Source of the DNA: Nocardioides marmoribigeumensis
Lineage (GTDB): Bacteria > Actinomycetota > Actinomycetes > Propionibacteriales > Nocardioidaceae
DNA: 64,000 nucleotides
Reading direction: 5' to 3'
NCBI RefSeq assembly: GCF_031458325.1
Contig: NZ_JAVDYG010000001.1
Span: 3,224,001-3,288,000, forward strand
A program made the position numbers and the translations under genes. Positions 8,409-18,900 of the stretch are shown one piece after another. The notes beneath the pieces were generated by a model, which searched no databases, was not told the DNA's origin, and was given only the letters and a program-made list of their open reading frames with translations. Within the stretch, counting starts at the first letter, position 1; each line of letters starts with the position of its first letter.

Positions 8409-9101
8409 TTGAAGCTCCTGCTCACCTCAGGTGGGGTCACCAACCCCACCATCCGCTCCGCCCTCGTGCGCCTCCTCGGCAAGCCGGTGGAGGAGAGCCG
8501 CGCGCTCTGCGTCCCGACCGCCCAGTGGGGGCACCCGAGCTGCGGGCCGGCCTCGGCCCGCGGGTTCGTCGCCGCCGAGCCGACGTGGCGGCACTCCACC
8601 GGGCTCGGCTGGGGCTCGGTGGGCCTGCTCGAGCTCACCGCCCTGCCCAGCATCGGCGCCGACCGCTGGGTGCCGTGGGTCCGGGAGGCCGACGTCCTCG
8701 TGGTCGACGGTGGTGACGCCACCTACCTGTGCCACTGGGTGCGCGAGTCCGGCCTGGCCGACCTGCTGCCGACGCTGCCCGACCTGGTCTGGGTGGGCAT
8801 CAGCGCCGGCAGCATGGTGATGACCCCGCGGATCGGCGAGCGGTTCGTGGAGTGGCACGGCGCTCCCGACGACCGCACCCTCGGGGTCGTGGACTTCTCG
8901 GTCTTCCCGCACCTCGACCTGTTCCCGACCAACACGACGGCCCGCGCCGAGCAGTGGGCCGCCGGGCTCGACCACCCGTCGTACGCCCTCGACGAGCAGA
9001 GCGCGATCACGGTCGTCGACGGAGCCGTCGAGGTGGTGTCCGAGGGGGAGTGGCGCAGGTTCGAGGCCGGTGGTCAGGTCACCGACAGGTGCCGGAGGTA
9101 G
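8409..9101 (+). CDS. Peptidase S51 (dipeptidase E-like)
   Basis: A 230-residue S51-family protein. The nucleophile serine lies in GISAGSM (about residue 137), preceded by VVDGGDATYL, and the histidine region FPHLDLFP follows. Family members are cytoplasmic serine exopeptidases (aspartyl dipeptidase) or cyanophycinase relatives. The start is TTG behind CCGGAGGACCC. The gene stands alone between a divergent phosphatase and a DedA gene; its TAG stop forms part of the putative -10 of the DedA promoter. Function beyond family level is not evident. Confidence 0.75.
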   Translation: MKLLLTSGGVTNPTIRSALVRLLGKPVEESRALCVPTAQWGHPSCGPASARGFVAAEPTWRHSTGLGWGSVGLLELTALPSIGADRWVPWVREADVLVVDGGDATYLCHWVRESGLADLLPTLPDLVWVGISAGSMVMTPRIGERFVEWHGAPDDRTLGVVDFSVFPHLDLFPTNTTARAEQWAAGLDHPSYALDEQSAITVVDGAVEVVSEGEWRRFEAGGQVTDRCRR

Positions 9102-9104
9102 GTT
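9099..9104 (+). promoter_or_regulatory. -10 hexamer TAGGTT of a leaderless promoter
   Basis: TAGGTT matches TANNNT and ends exactly 7 nt before the ATG at 9112, so transcription would start at or within a base of the start codon. Its first three bases are also the stop codon of the upstream peptidase gene. Confidence 0.55.
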
Positions 9105-9111
9105 CCACCGA

Positions 9112-9747
9112 ATGGTGCACAGCGTGATCGACGCGATCCGGACGGTGCCGCCGATCGTGGCCTACCTGATCATCGGGCTGCTCGTCTTCGGCGAGGCGGC
9201 GGTGTTCATCGGCTTCGTGTTCCCGGGCGAGACGGCGGTCCTCCTCGGCGGCTTCCTGGCCAGCCAGGGTGACCTCGGGATCGTGACGCTGGTCGTCCTG
9301 GTCGTCCTCTGCGCGATCGTGGGCGACTCGGTGGGCTACGAGGTCGGCAAGCGCCTCGGGCCGCGCGTGCTCCGGCTGAGGATGCTGCGCCGGCACGGGT
9401 CGAGGATCGACAGCGCCCAGGACGCGTTGCGCCGGCGAGGCGGGCCGGCGGTCTTCCTCGGCCGGTGGACGGCCTTCCTCCGTGCGGTCATGCCGGGGCT
9501 GGCCGGCCTGAGCCAGATGCGCTACCGCACGTTCCTGATGTGGAACGCGCTCGGCGGCCTCGTCTGGGGGGTGACCTTCAGCCTGGTCGGCTACTTCGCG
9601 GGTGCGTCCTACCAGAAGGTGGCCTCCACGATCGGCAAGGACTCCGCGATCGTGCTGGCCGTGCTGGTCGTCGGCGTGCTGGTGTTCTGGCACTTCCGGC
9701 GCCGGCAGGGCGAGCAGGAGGAGCACGAAGGGCAGGACGCCGCCTGA
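9112..9747 (+). CDS. DedA-family membrane protein
   Basis: This 211-residue integral membrane protein has the DedA/SNARE-associated layout: VFIGFVFPGETAVLLGGFLA near the N-terminus, the ERLG-like VGKRLG, a reentrant region with FLGRWTAFLRAVMPGLAG and GGLVWGV, and a cationic tail ending in Glu-rich residues. DedA proteins are linked to phospholipid (undecaprenyl phosphate or PE) flipping and to membrane homeostasis. The ATG at 9112 is favoured because a TANNNT element sits 7 nt before it; GGAGG at 9093-9097 is too far for an ideal ribosome site. Confidence 0.85.
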   Translation: MVHSVIDAIRTVPPIVAYLIIGLLVFGEAAVFIGFVFPGETAVLLGGFLASQGDLGIVTLVVLVVLCAIVGDSVGYEVGKRLGPRVLRLRMLRRHGSRIDSAQDALRRRGGPAVFLGRWTAFLRAVMPGLAGLSQMRYRTFLMWNALGGLVWGVTFSLVGYFAGASYQKVASTIGKDSAIVLAVLVVGVLVFWHFRRRQGEQEEHEGQDAA

Positions 9748-9845
9748 CCCGTCCGGTGACGAGGGCGTGGACAGATGTCCGCGCGGGGCGCGCCGGCGTG
9801 CGCGGACGGGCGGTCGTCCAGGGGCGAGGGTCCCGGTGCGGTTGG

Positions 9846-9858
9846 GGACCTTCGGTCC
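9846..9858. promoter_or_regulatory. Inverted repeat GGACC-TTC-GGTCC upstream of the RHS gene
   Basis: Perfect 5-bp arms with a 3-nt spacer, about 60 bp upstream of the putative -10 of the giant RHS gene. It could be an operator. The spacing (GGAC-N5-GTCC) differs by one from a DosR-like box, so no regulator is proposed. The rest of the 248-bp spacer 9748-9995 shows nothing else recognisable. Confidence 0.3.
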
Positions 9859-9911
9859 GAGTTCCAGCGGAACGGCACCCGGGACCGTATGCCGCCTCCG
9901 GTGCCCAGGCC

Positions 9912-9917
9912 TAGATT
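9912..9917 (+). promoter_or_regulatory. Putative -10 (TAGATT) for the giant RHS gene
   Basis: TAGATT fits TANNNT. Transcription would begin near 9924, leaving a leader of roughly 70 nt that contains purine-rich GAGGGGTAGGGG ahead of the ATG at 9996. No convincing -35 hexamer is seen. Confidence 0.4.
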
Positions 9918-9995
9918 CGCGAGCGGCTCGCCTGGGCGGGCCAGGGAGGACGCACCCACCGGACCTCCCGTCCTCGAGGGGTAGGGGTCTCCCAC

Positions 9996-12900
9996 ATGTC
10001 CACTCGCCTGTACTCGCTGCGCACGACCATCGACGAGGCGAGGGGACGGGTCCTCGGTCGCGGCAGCCGGTTCTCCGGGCGGTGGCGGGTCTCGACGCTG
10101 CTGGCCCTCGCCCTGGCGCTGATGTTCCTGCGCCCGGTCGCCTACACCGGCGAGGCGAGCGGCAGCCCGGCCGACGGCTACCTCGACGACGTGCCGGACA
10201 CCACCCCGGCCGGCCTGGGGGACGTCGACCTGACCAGTCTGCAGTACGCCGACCCGACCGAGGGCGTGGACGTGATGCAGCCGCCGGTCGCGGCACCCGA
10301 CGGTGGTGCGAGCGCCTCCCTGCCGCTGAGCCTGCCGGCCGGACGGGCCGGCGTGCAGCCCGACCTCGCGCTCTCCTACGACTCCGGCGGCGGCAACGGC
10401 TGGACCGGCGTGGGCTGGGACCTCTCGGCCGGGGCGATCACCCTCGACACCGAGTTCGGTGCGCCGCGCTACCTCGCCGCCAAGGAGTCCGAGACCTACC
10501 AGCTCGACGGGGACCGGCTGTTCCCCAACGCCATCCGCACCGACCTCGCCACGCGGACGAACCCCAAGGAGGACTTCGTCCGCACGGTCGACAACGAGCG
10601 CGAGCACATCGCGCGCTACGGCAGCGGACCGGCCGACTACTGCTGGAAGGTCAGCGACAAGGAGGGCAACACCCGCTACTACGGGGGCGAGCCCAACGAC
10701 GCGGGCACCTGCGACCGCGACCCCTCGGCGATCCTGTCGACCGCCGGCAGCTCCGGGGTGGACGGCGGCGGCACCGGTGACTTCTTCTGGGGGCTCACCT
10801 GGGTCGAGGACATCAGCGGCAACGTGATGCGCTACCGCTACGACAAGCAGTCCGGGGTCTCCTTCGGGCTCAAGTCGGAGTCGGGCGGCGACCCGACCGG
10901 GGTGTCGATCTACCTCCGCTCGATCGAGTACACCGGATTCCGCTGGGCGGACACGGACAACCCTGACGAGCCGGCCTACCGGGTGACCTTCCTGCGGGAC
11001 GGGGACGTCTCCGGCGCCAGCCGACGCAAGGACTTCGGCGTCGACGCCAGCAGCGGACGCCCCGTGGTGGTCAAGGACCTGCTGCGCCGGGTCAGGGTCG
11101 ACTACCTCAGCCCCGAGCACTACGACGACGGAGCGGCACCCCAGCTGGTCAAGGGCTGGCGCCTGACCTACGACCAGAGCGGGCCCTACGACAAGTCGCT
11201 GCTGACCAAGGTGACCGAGTTCGGCAGCGACGGCGAGGACGGGCCCGAGCACGTCTTCACGTGGTACGACGACGTGCACGCCGCGGACGGGACCTACCAG
11301 GGATTCGGTCCCAGCGAGCAGTGGGGGCGGTCCGGCACGGCGGGCCCCAACAGCCACGTCAACATCGCGGCGCAGAGCGCCCTGGGCACGTCCTACCGCG
11401 GCGGCGCGGACGGGGGGAGCTACATCGGCTTCAACCCGGTCATCCCCAGCAAGATCGGCTCCTTCGGCGGGTCGTTCAACATCGCGGGCGGCCAGTCGGT
11501 CACCGAGAGCACCCTGGTCGACCTCAACGGCGACGGCCTTCCCGACCGGGTGTGGGCCGACGGGGGCGTGATCAAGTACCGCCCCAACCTGCACCGTCCC
11601 GGCGGGAGCGTGAACCCCTCCGACCTGTCGTGGTTCGGCCCGGAGAAGACCATCTCCGGCATCGACTCCCTGGGTCGCTCCAGCGACCTGCGCATCGACC
11701 TGCACTTCGAGGCCTACCCGGTCGTGGCGATCCAGGTCGGCGGCGGCTTCGGCTTCTCCTTCGGCCAGGAGTACTTCACCGACGCCAACGGTGACGGACG
11801 CGTCGACTTCATCAAGGGCGACCGCTCGGTCTGGTACAACGTGCTCGACCCGGCCACCGGCACCCCCAAGTTCGTCAGCAGCAAGGCGATCGACCCGATC
11901 GCGCAGCACCTCGAGGTCCCGCTCGACGACTTCGTCTCCGACCTGGCCGACTCCATGCCCCAGTCGGTGACCGACCTCCTCACCGACTCCAGCCCGCGTA
12001 TCGACACCGTCCGCCGGTGGGTCGCGCCCTTCACCGGCGACGTCGAGGTCACCGGTCCCGTCTCGCTCACCGATGGTGCGAGCTACGACGGCGACGGCGC
12101 CCAGGTCAGCATCGAGCACCACGAGACGACGAGGTGGAAGACGGTCCTCGACGCGTCCACGACCTCGGCGAGCCCTGACGTCACCTTCCACGTGGACGCC
12201 GGCGACCAGGTCTGGTTCCGCGTCCACGTGATCAAGACCGCTGCGGGCGACCACGTCACGTGGGACCCGACGGTCACCTACACCGGCGCCTCGGGCTGGG
12301 CGACGGACGCGCAGGGACGCAGCCAGTCGACGTACCACGCCTCGAGCGACTTCACGACGTTCGGCCGGACCGGTGCGCGCACCAGCCTGACCGACCCCGG
12401 CAGCACCCAGGTCGAGGTGACGCTGACGCCCGGCGCGAAGCTCTCCGACGACGTCGAGGTGGTGCTGCTCTCCGGCCGCGGGCACGGCGCCGGCACGGCC
12501 ACGACGATCGCGACCCTCCCGCAGCACACCGACGCCGCGGTCACCGGGACCAAGACCCTCACCGTGACCGCCCCGTCGACCAACCCGGGCGCGAAGGCCG
12601 ACGACACCTCCGACGACTACGAGGAGAGCGACTGGATCGAGGTCCACGTCGTCAGCGACTCGCCCGTCGACCCCACCAAGCTGGGCGTCCAGATCACCCT
12701 GTCCAACCCCTCCGCGCCGGACCCGGCCCTGCAGCTGACCGCGGACGACCAGTCGACCGTCGACGACCTCGACGTCCCGCTGGACATCCCGGTCGTGCCC
12801 GACGTCCGGGTCTTCGGTCGGAGCACCCTGACGTCGAGCTACGTCCCGTGGACCGCCCCGAAGACCGGCAAGGCGTCGCTGCGGGTCGTGCTCGACTCCT

Positions 12901-15900
12901 CCGGCCTCACCCCGTCCTTCAGCACGAAGGACAGCGAGAAGCCGCGCTCGAGCGACATGGCGATCACCGTGAAGCGGCCGGACGACGGCCTGGTCGCCAA
13001 GAAGACGTTCGTCGCGACGGAGAAGAACGACACCCTGGTCACCAAGCGTCGCTTCGACGAGGACCAGACGCTCACCTTCGACGTCACGGAGGGCAGGACC
13101 TACTGGCTCGACGTCAGTGCCGCCGATCCTGCGGTGGGGGCACGGCTCGCTGACCAGCACGGCGTCAGCTCGACCATCCACGTCACCTACCAGGGCAAGG
13201 ACGGCGACGGCAACGACGTCGACGTCAACACCGCCGACGTCGACTCCGGCGCACCGCTCAGCTGGCCCGACGTCGACGGGGTCTTCCCCTCGGCCAACCG
13301 GGGCTGGGGCTACGCCGGCTACAACGCCGACGCCGACGGCGCGCAGGGCGGCGACCCGCTCGTGGAGTCGCAGTTCGACGTCAAGGACGACTTCAGCTCC
13401 TACGACAAGGACACCGACATCCCCGACGCGCCCACCCCGGGCGACGCGCGGGGCGGGTCGGTGAGCCCGTCGGACTTCGACGAGGTCTTCCCGTTCATCC
13501 CGTGGGTCTCGGCCGGCAGCGACGTGGCCGACCAGTGGCGCTCCGGCCCCAAGGCCACGATCTTCGGCAAGGCCGGGGACCTGCAGGCCGACCGGCTGGG
13601 CGAGGACATCGTCGTGCCCAAGGCGGGTGCGGCCTCGCAGGGCCGGCGAGCGCCCCTGATGACCTCGGTCGACGGTGACTTCAACATCATGGTCGGCCTC
13701 ATCGCCAACTTCACCGCGGCCGCCGGCGGCGGGCGCGAGATCAACGAGTTCGAGGACTACAACGGCGACGGGCTGCCCGACGTCCGTTCGGGGAGCTCGA
13801 TCGAGATGACCGGTCCTCGCGGCGCGAAGGCCGGCGAGGTCCAGATCGGCGAGAACCCCTTCGACACCTCGCTCGCCCTCGGTGGAGGACTGAGCGGGTC
13901 GGCGATCGCGATCTCACCGAAGAGCAAGAGCGGGGCGGTCAAGGGCAGCGGCCCCAACAAGACCTCGAAGAAGACCTCCCGCGGCATGAACGTCGGGCTG
14001 GGGTTCGACCTCGGCGCGGAGTGGACCAACCCGATCGCCGACGGCGAGGCGCAGGCGTCCACCAGTGGTCACGGTGACAAGAACACGATCACCTCGGACC
14101 TGGCCGACTCGCGTGAGGGCCTGACGCCCGCGGCCGGGGCCTCGGGGACGATCTTCGAGCGCGGCATGGAGGACATGAACGGCGACGGCCTGCCCGACCG
14201 GGTCGACACCTACACCTCGGGCGAGATCTGGGTGCGGCTCAACCTCGGCTACCGCTTCGCCGACAAGGCGGTGCAGTGGTCCACCGGGCGCCTGTCCTAC
14301 GGAAAGAACGTGACCGGCAACCTGTCGGCCGGCTTCCAGTTCGACGCCTACGAGTTCGCCGGCGGCATCGCCTACAGCGAGTCCGTGGGCTACGACCTGA
14401 TGAGCTGGGACGACATCGACGGCGACGGCGTGCCGGACCGCACCAACAAGGTGCGTGGTGGCGGCGACGGCGAGCCGCGCACGGTGTTCGGCTCCGCGGA
14501 CGGCATGGGCCGCACCGAGGTCGACTTCGGCAACTACTTCCACGGCAACGTGCGGGTCGACGCCAACAAGGCGGACACCACCCTGGCCGACAGCAACGGC
14601 GACATGGCCGGCGTCAGCCTGCCCGGCGGCCAGACGTCGGTGTCCCGCTCGACCAGCCTGACCGGCGGCGTCGACTTCAGCATCTACATCGGCCCGATCT
14701 GCCTGGTCGCCTGCTACGTCGTGATCAACCCCGGCGTCCACGGCGGCTACGACCGGTCCACCGACCAGGTGCAGCTGACCGACGTCAACGGCGACGGCTA
14801 CCCCGACTCGGTGCGCAGCACGTCCGACAACGACCTGCAGGTGCGGCTCAACCAGCACGGCAGGACCAACCTGCTCGAGTCGGTGACCAACCCGCTCGGC
14901 GGGCAGTTCCGCCTCGACTACGAGCGGACCGGCAACACCACGACCAGCCCCGAGTCCACGTGGGTGATGAAGAGCGTCGAGATGGAGGACGGGCGCTCCG
15001 GCGACGGGGTCGACGTCCAGAAGTCGACCTTCGACTACTCGGGCGCGCTCTGGGACCCGGCCCTGCGGGAGCAGCTCGGGTTCAGCAAGGTGGTCGAGAA
15101 GCAGCTCGGCGCCGGCGGCGCGACCCTGCGCTCCTTCGAGCGCACCTACCGCAACGCCACCCCGTTCGACGAGGGCCTCCTGGTGCGCGAGACCACCAAG
15201 GACGCGAGCGGCGCCACGCTGCAGGACCGGAGGTACGCCTACGCCCTGCTCGACGCGGACCCGCACAGCCCCGACTTCGGGTCCACGGTCGACGCAACCG
15301 GGCTCCCGGCCGTCGGCGCCGCCGACCGGTTCGACCTGCTCGACCGGGCGATGGACCCGGTGCTCACCCGCGACGACCTGCGCGGCTACGACGCCGCGGG
15401 GCACGAGCAGCAGCAGCTCACCGACTACACCTACGACGAGCTCGGCAACGTCAAGGGCGTCCACGACGGCAACGAGTCGGAGACCACGGGCGACGACACC
15501 TTCACCCAGGTCACCTACCCGCAGTGCGCCACGCGCTCGGGCGACCGCGTGCTGGGTCCGGACGACAGCTGGGTGTCGGTCCCGCAGACGGTCACCGTCT
15601 TCGGCAGCGACCACGCGGGTGGCGACGTCATGCAACGTCGCGACGGGGGCCCGGACCTGTGCGTCAACGCGGCGCCCGTGCGCCTGGCGGAGCTGGTCTC
15701 CCCGGCCTCGCAGAACGACTGCCACCAGGACCTCTACGGCATCACGGAGATGACCTTCGACGCCCACGGCAGCGTCAACTCCGTGGCGCGGCCGGACAGC
15801 GAGCGGCCCGCGTGCGACGACTACCCGGCGGCCCACGTCGAGTCCGACGACCTCACCTTCGACGGCTGCTCGTCGCTGGACGCCGAGGCGGACGCGCGGC

Positions 15901-18900
15901 GCTCCTGCGTCGACTACGTCTTCGACCCGCACCGGTTCACCGACATCGCCGAGGTGACCGACAACCACGGCATCGGCTCGAGCGCGACCTACGACCCGCT
16001 GACGGGACGGCTGGCCACCCGCACGGACGAGAACGGCAACGTCACCTCGTTCACCTACGACGCGCTCGGCCGCACCGCCTCGGTGGCAGCCCCCCGCGAG
16101 CACGGCGACGGCAGGACGACGATCACCTTCGAGCACGGGCCGTCCAGCGCCAGGCTCGACCCGAGCGGTCCCCACATCTGGGCGGCGGCGCACCAGTACG
16201 ACGCCTTCCACCCGGCCAACACGATCGACACCGCGACGTTCGTCGACGGTCTCGGACGCGTGGTGCAGCACAAGCGCGACGCCAACGTCGACGGCGTCGA
16301 CGCCGAGGTGCGCGTGGTCGAGGGGGCCGTGGAGTACGACGCCCTCGGGCGCGCCACCAAGGAGTGGTACCCCACGGTCGAGCGTGCCTCGGCGCGCCCT
16401 CTGTCGGCGTACAACACCAACACCTCGGAGTCCGGCCAGGCCGACGCCGGCGTCCCGGTGACCGCACCGTTCGTCCGCACCTTCGACCTGCTCGACCGGC
16501 TGACCAAGCAGGTGCTGCCGGACGGGTCGCAGGAGACCATGGCCTACGACTACGCGGTGATCCCCGACCCGAACCACGTCTACAGCAGCGTCGCGGACGG
16601 CCCCCTCACGCTGGCGCACCTGACCAGCACCGACGTGCTGGGCAAGAAGGACGAGGCCTGGTCCGACGTCGGTGACGCGGTCTACCTCCGCAAGGAGACG
16701 CCGGTCTCCGCGAACAACCCGGACGGCTCCGCCGGCCCGATGGCGTCGCTGCCCTCGGCCAGCCCGGTGATCGCCGCTCGGCGGGTCAAGGCCTCGGTCG
16801 GCACGCCGGGACCGATCAGCACCTACTACGAGTACGACCGGCTGGGACGCCTGACGGCCGTCGTCGACGCGGCGGGTGCGCGCACCACCCACGTCTACGA
16901 CCCGAAGGACAACGACATCGCCACGACGACGCCCGACGGCGGGCTGGTCGCCCGCACGTTCGCGCCGGCCGGCAACGCGCTGACCGAGACGCGGGCACGT
17001 GGCACCACGGCGACGTACCTCTGGGACCGCGACCGGATGGTCGGCACGGACTACTCCGACAGCACCCCCGACGTGAGCTACACCTACGGCGAGGCCGGCG
17101 CGGACGAGAACGGCGCCGGGCGCGTGGTCGAGGTCGTCGACGGTGCGATGGACCGCACCTACGGCTACGACGTCGACGGCAACGTCGCGCGCGAGACCGC
17201 GACGCAGGACCCCGACCCGTTCGGCAAGGGCGCGGTCGACGACCCGGCGTCGTGGACCACGAGGTGGGCCTACGACAGCCTCGCGCGGGTCAAGCGGCTG
17301 ACCTATCCCAACGGTGAGGTGCTCGAGCACGACTACGACCTGGGCGGGCGGCCGACCAGCCTGGTCTCGCACACGCCGCAGAGCGACCTCTACGACCAGT
17401 ACGGCAACGTGGTCCACCGACCCGACCTGGTCCTGCACTACGTCGACGGCGTGACCTACGACCAGTTCGGCGCGACGGTGTCGCGGATGGACGGCAACGG
17501 CGTCCGCACGCGCTCGACCTACGAGCCGACGCGTCGCTTCCTGGCCTCGGTGAAGACCGACTCGACCGTCAAGCAGCAGTACGACGGGTCGACGTCGGTG
17601 GCACGTCCGCTGCAGCGCCTGCAGTACACCTACGACGCGGCCGGCAACGTGCGCGACGCGGTCAACCGGCTCTACGACAACGGCACCGCCACCAAGGTGA
17701 CCGGCCTCGGCCCGGTCCCGGAGAACAACGTCCCCGGGCCGTCGCAGCAGGCCTACACCTACGACGGCTTCTACCGCCTCACCGGCGGGGTGGGCACCTA
17801 TGTCGACCGGCAGCAGAACCGCGACTTCAACCTCACGGTCGACTACGCCCCCAACGGCAACCTGCTCGGCAAGACGCAGGCGACCACGACCACCGGGACG
17901 ACCGGCAAGACCGGCGGCAAGAAGGGCACGGCGGCGGCGTCGCTGGCGTCGGCGGGACTGGTGCTGTCCGCGTCCACGGTGCGGGCCGGCAAGCCCGGTC
18001 CCGGAGGTGGCGGCACGACGACCACCACGACCTGCGACTCCGACACCACCTCCGGTGGCGGCACGGCCAACCAGGACCTGCACAACACGTTCACCCAGAC
18101 CGCCTCGGACGTGGAGTACCTCAAGAACGCCGACGGCACGACCTCGCACAAGCTCAAGAAGCGGGGTCCGCGCACCTACACCTACGACGCGACGGGCAAC
18201 CTGACGGGCTGGCGCGAGCCGTGTGCCGGCGGGACGAGCGAGGTCCGGCGCAGCTGGGAGTGGGACGCGGAGAACCGGGTGACGCGGATCCACGACGGCA
18301 ACAACGACACCGTCTACCGCTACGACGCCGAGGGTGACCGGACGCTCGAGTGGGGCCCGGGCGGGCACCTGTGGTTCGTCAACGACCACTGGAACACCGC
18401 CAACGACGGCCACCGCTACGCCAACGTCTACCTCGGCACCGAGCTGGTGGCGATCCACCGCACCAGTCCCGACAAGGTGCAGACGCAGCCGGCGTCGTGC
18501 ACGGACACGACCGAGACCATGTGCGCCTGCCCGAAGGGCGGCGCGTGCGTGGTCGCGGCGGCGACGTCCTGCTCGAGCGGGCAGCTCTACGACCCGGGGA
18601 CGAGCACCTGCCAGCCCCGTCCCGAGGTCAACATCCACCACCTGCACAAGGATCTGCAGGGGAGCCTGCGGGTGGCCACCGACGAGGTGGGCGGGGTGTT
18701 CCAGTACCTCGACTACCTCCCGACGGGCAAACCATGGGTGCTCGGGCAGAGCACGATCAAGGACACGCCCTACCTCTTCGGGAGCGGCTGGACCGACGCG
18801 ACCTACGACCTGGTCAACTTCGGCGCCCGCTGGTTCGCCCCACGCGAGCAGGCGTTCCTCAGCCCGGAGCCGCTGCTGGCCGAGGACCCGATGGCCGCGG

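Noticed and set aside
9869..9893. ECF-sigma promoter (GGAAC) before the RHS gene
   Set aside because: GGAAC at 9869 lacks a matching GTT/CGTT -10 at proper distance; TAGATT at 9912 is the better candidate.
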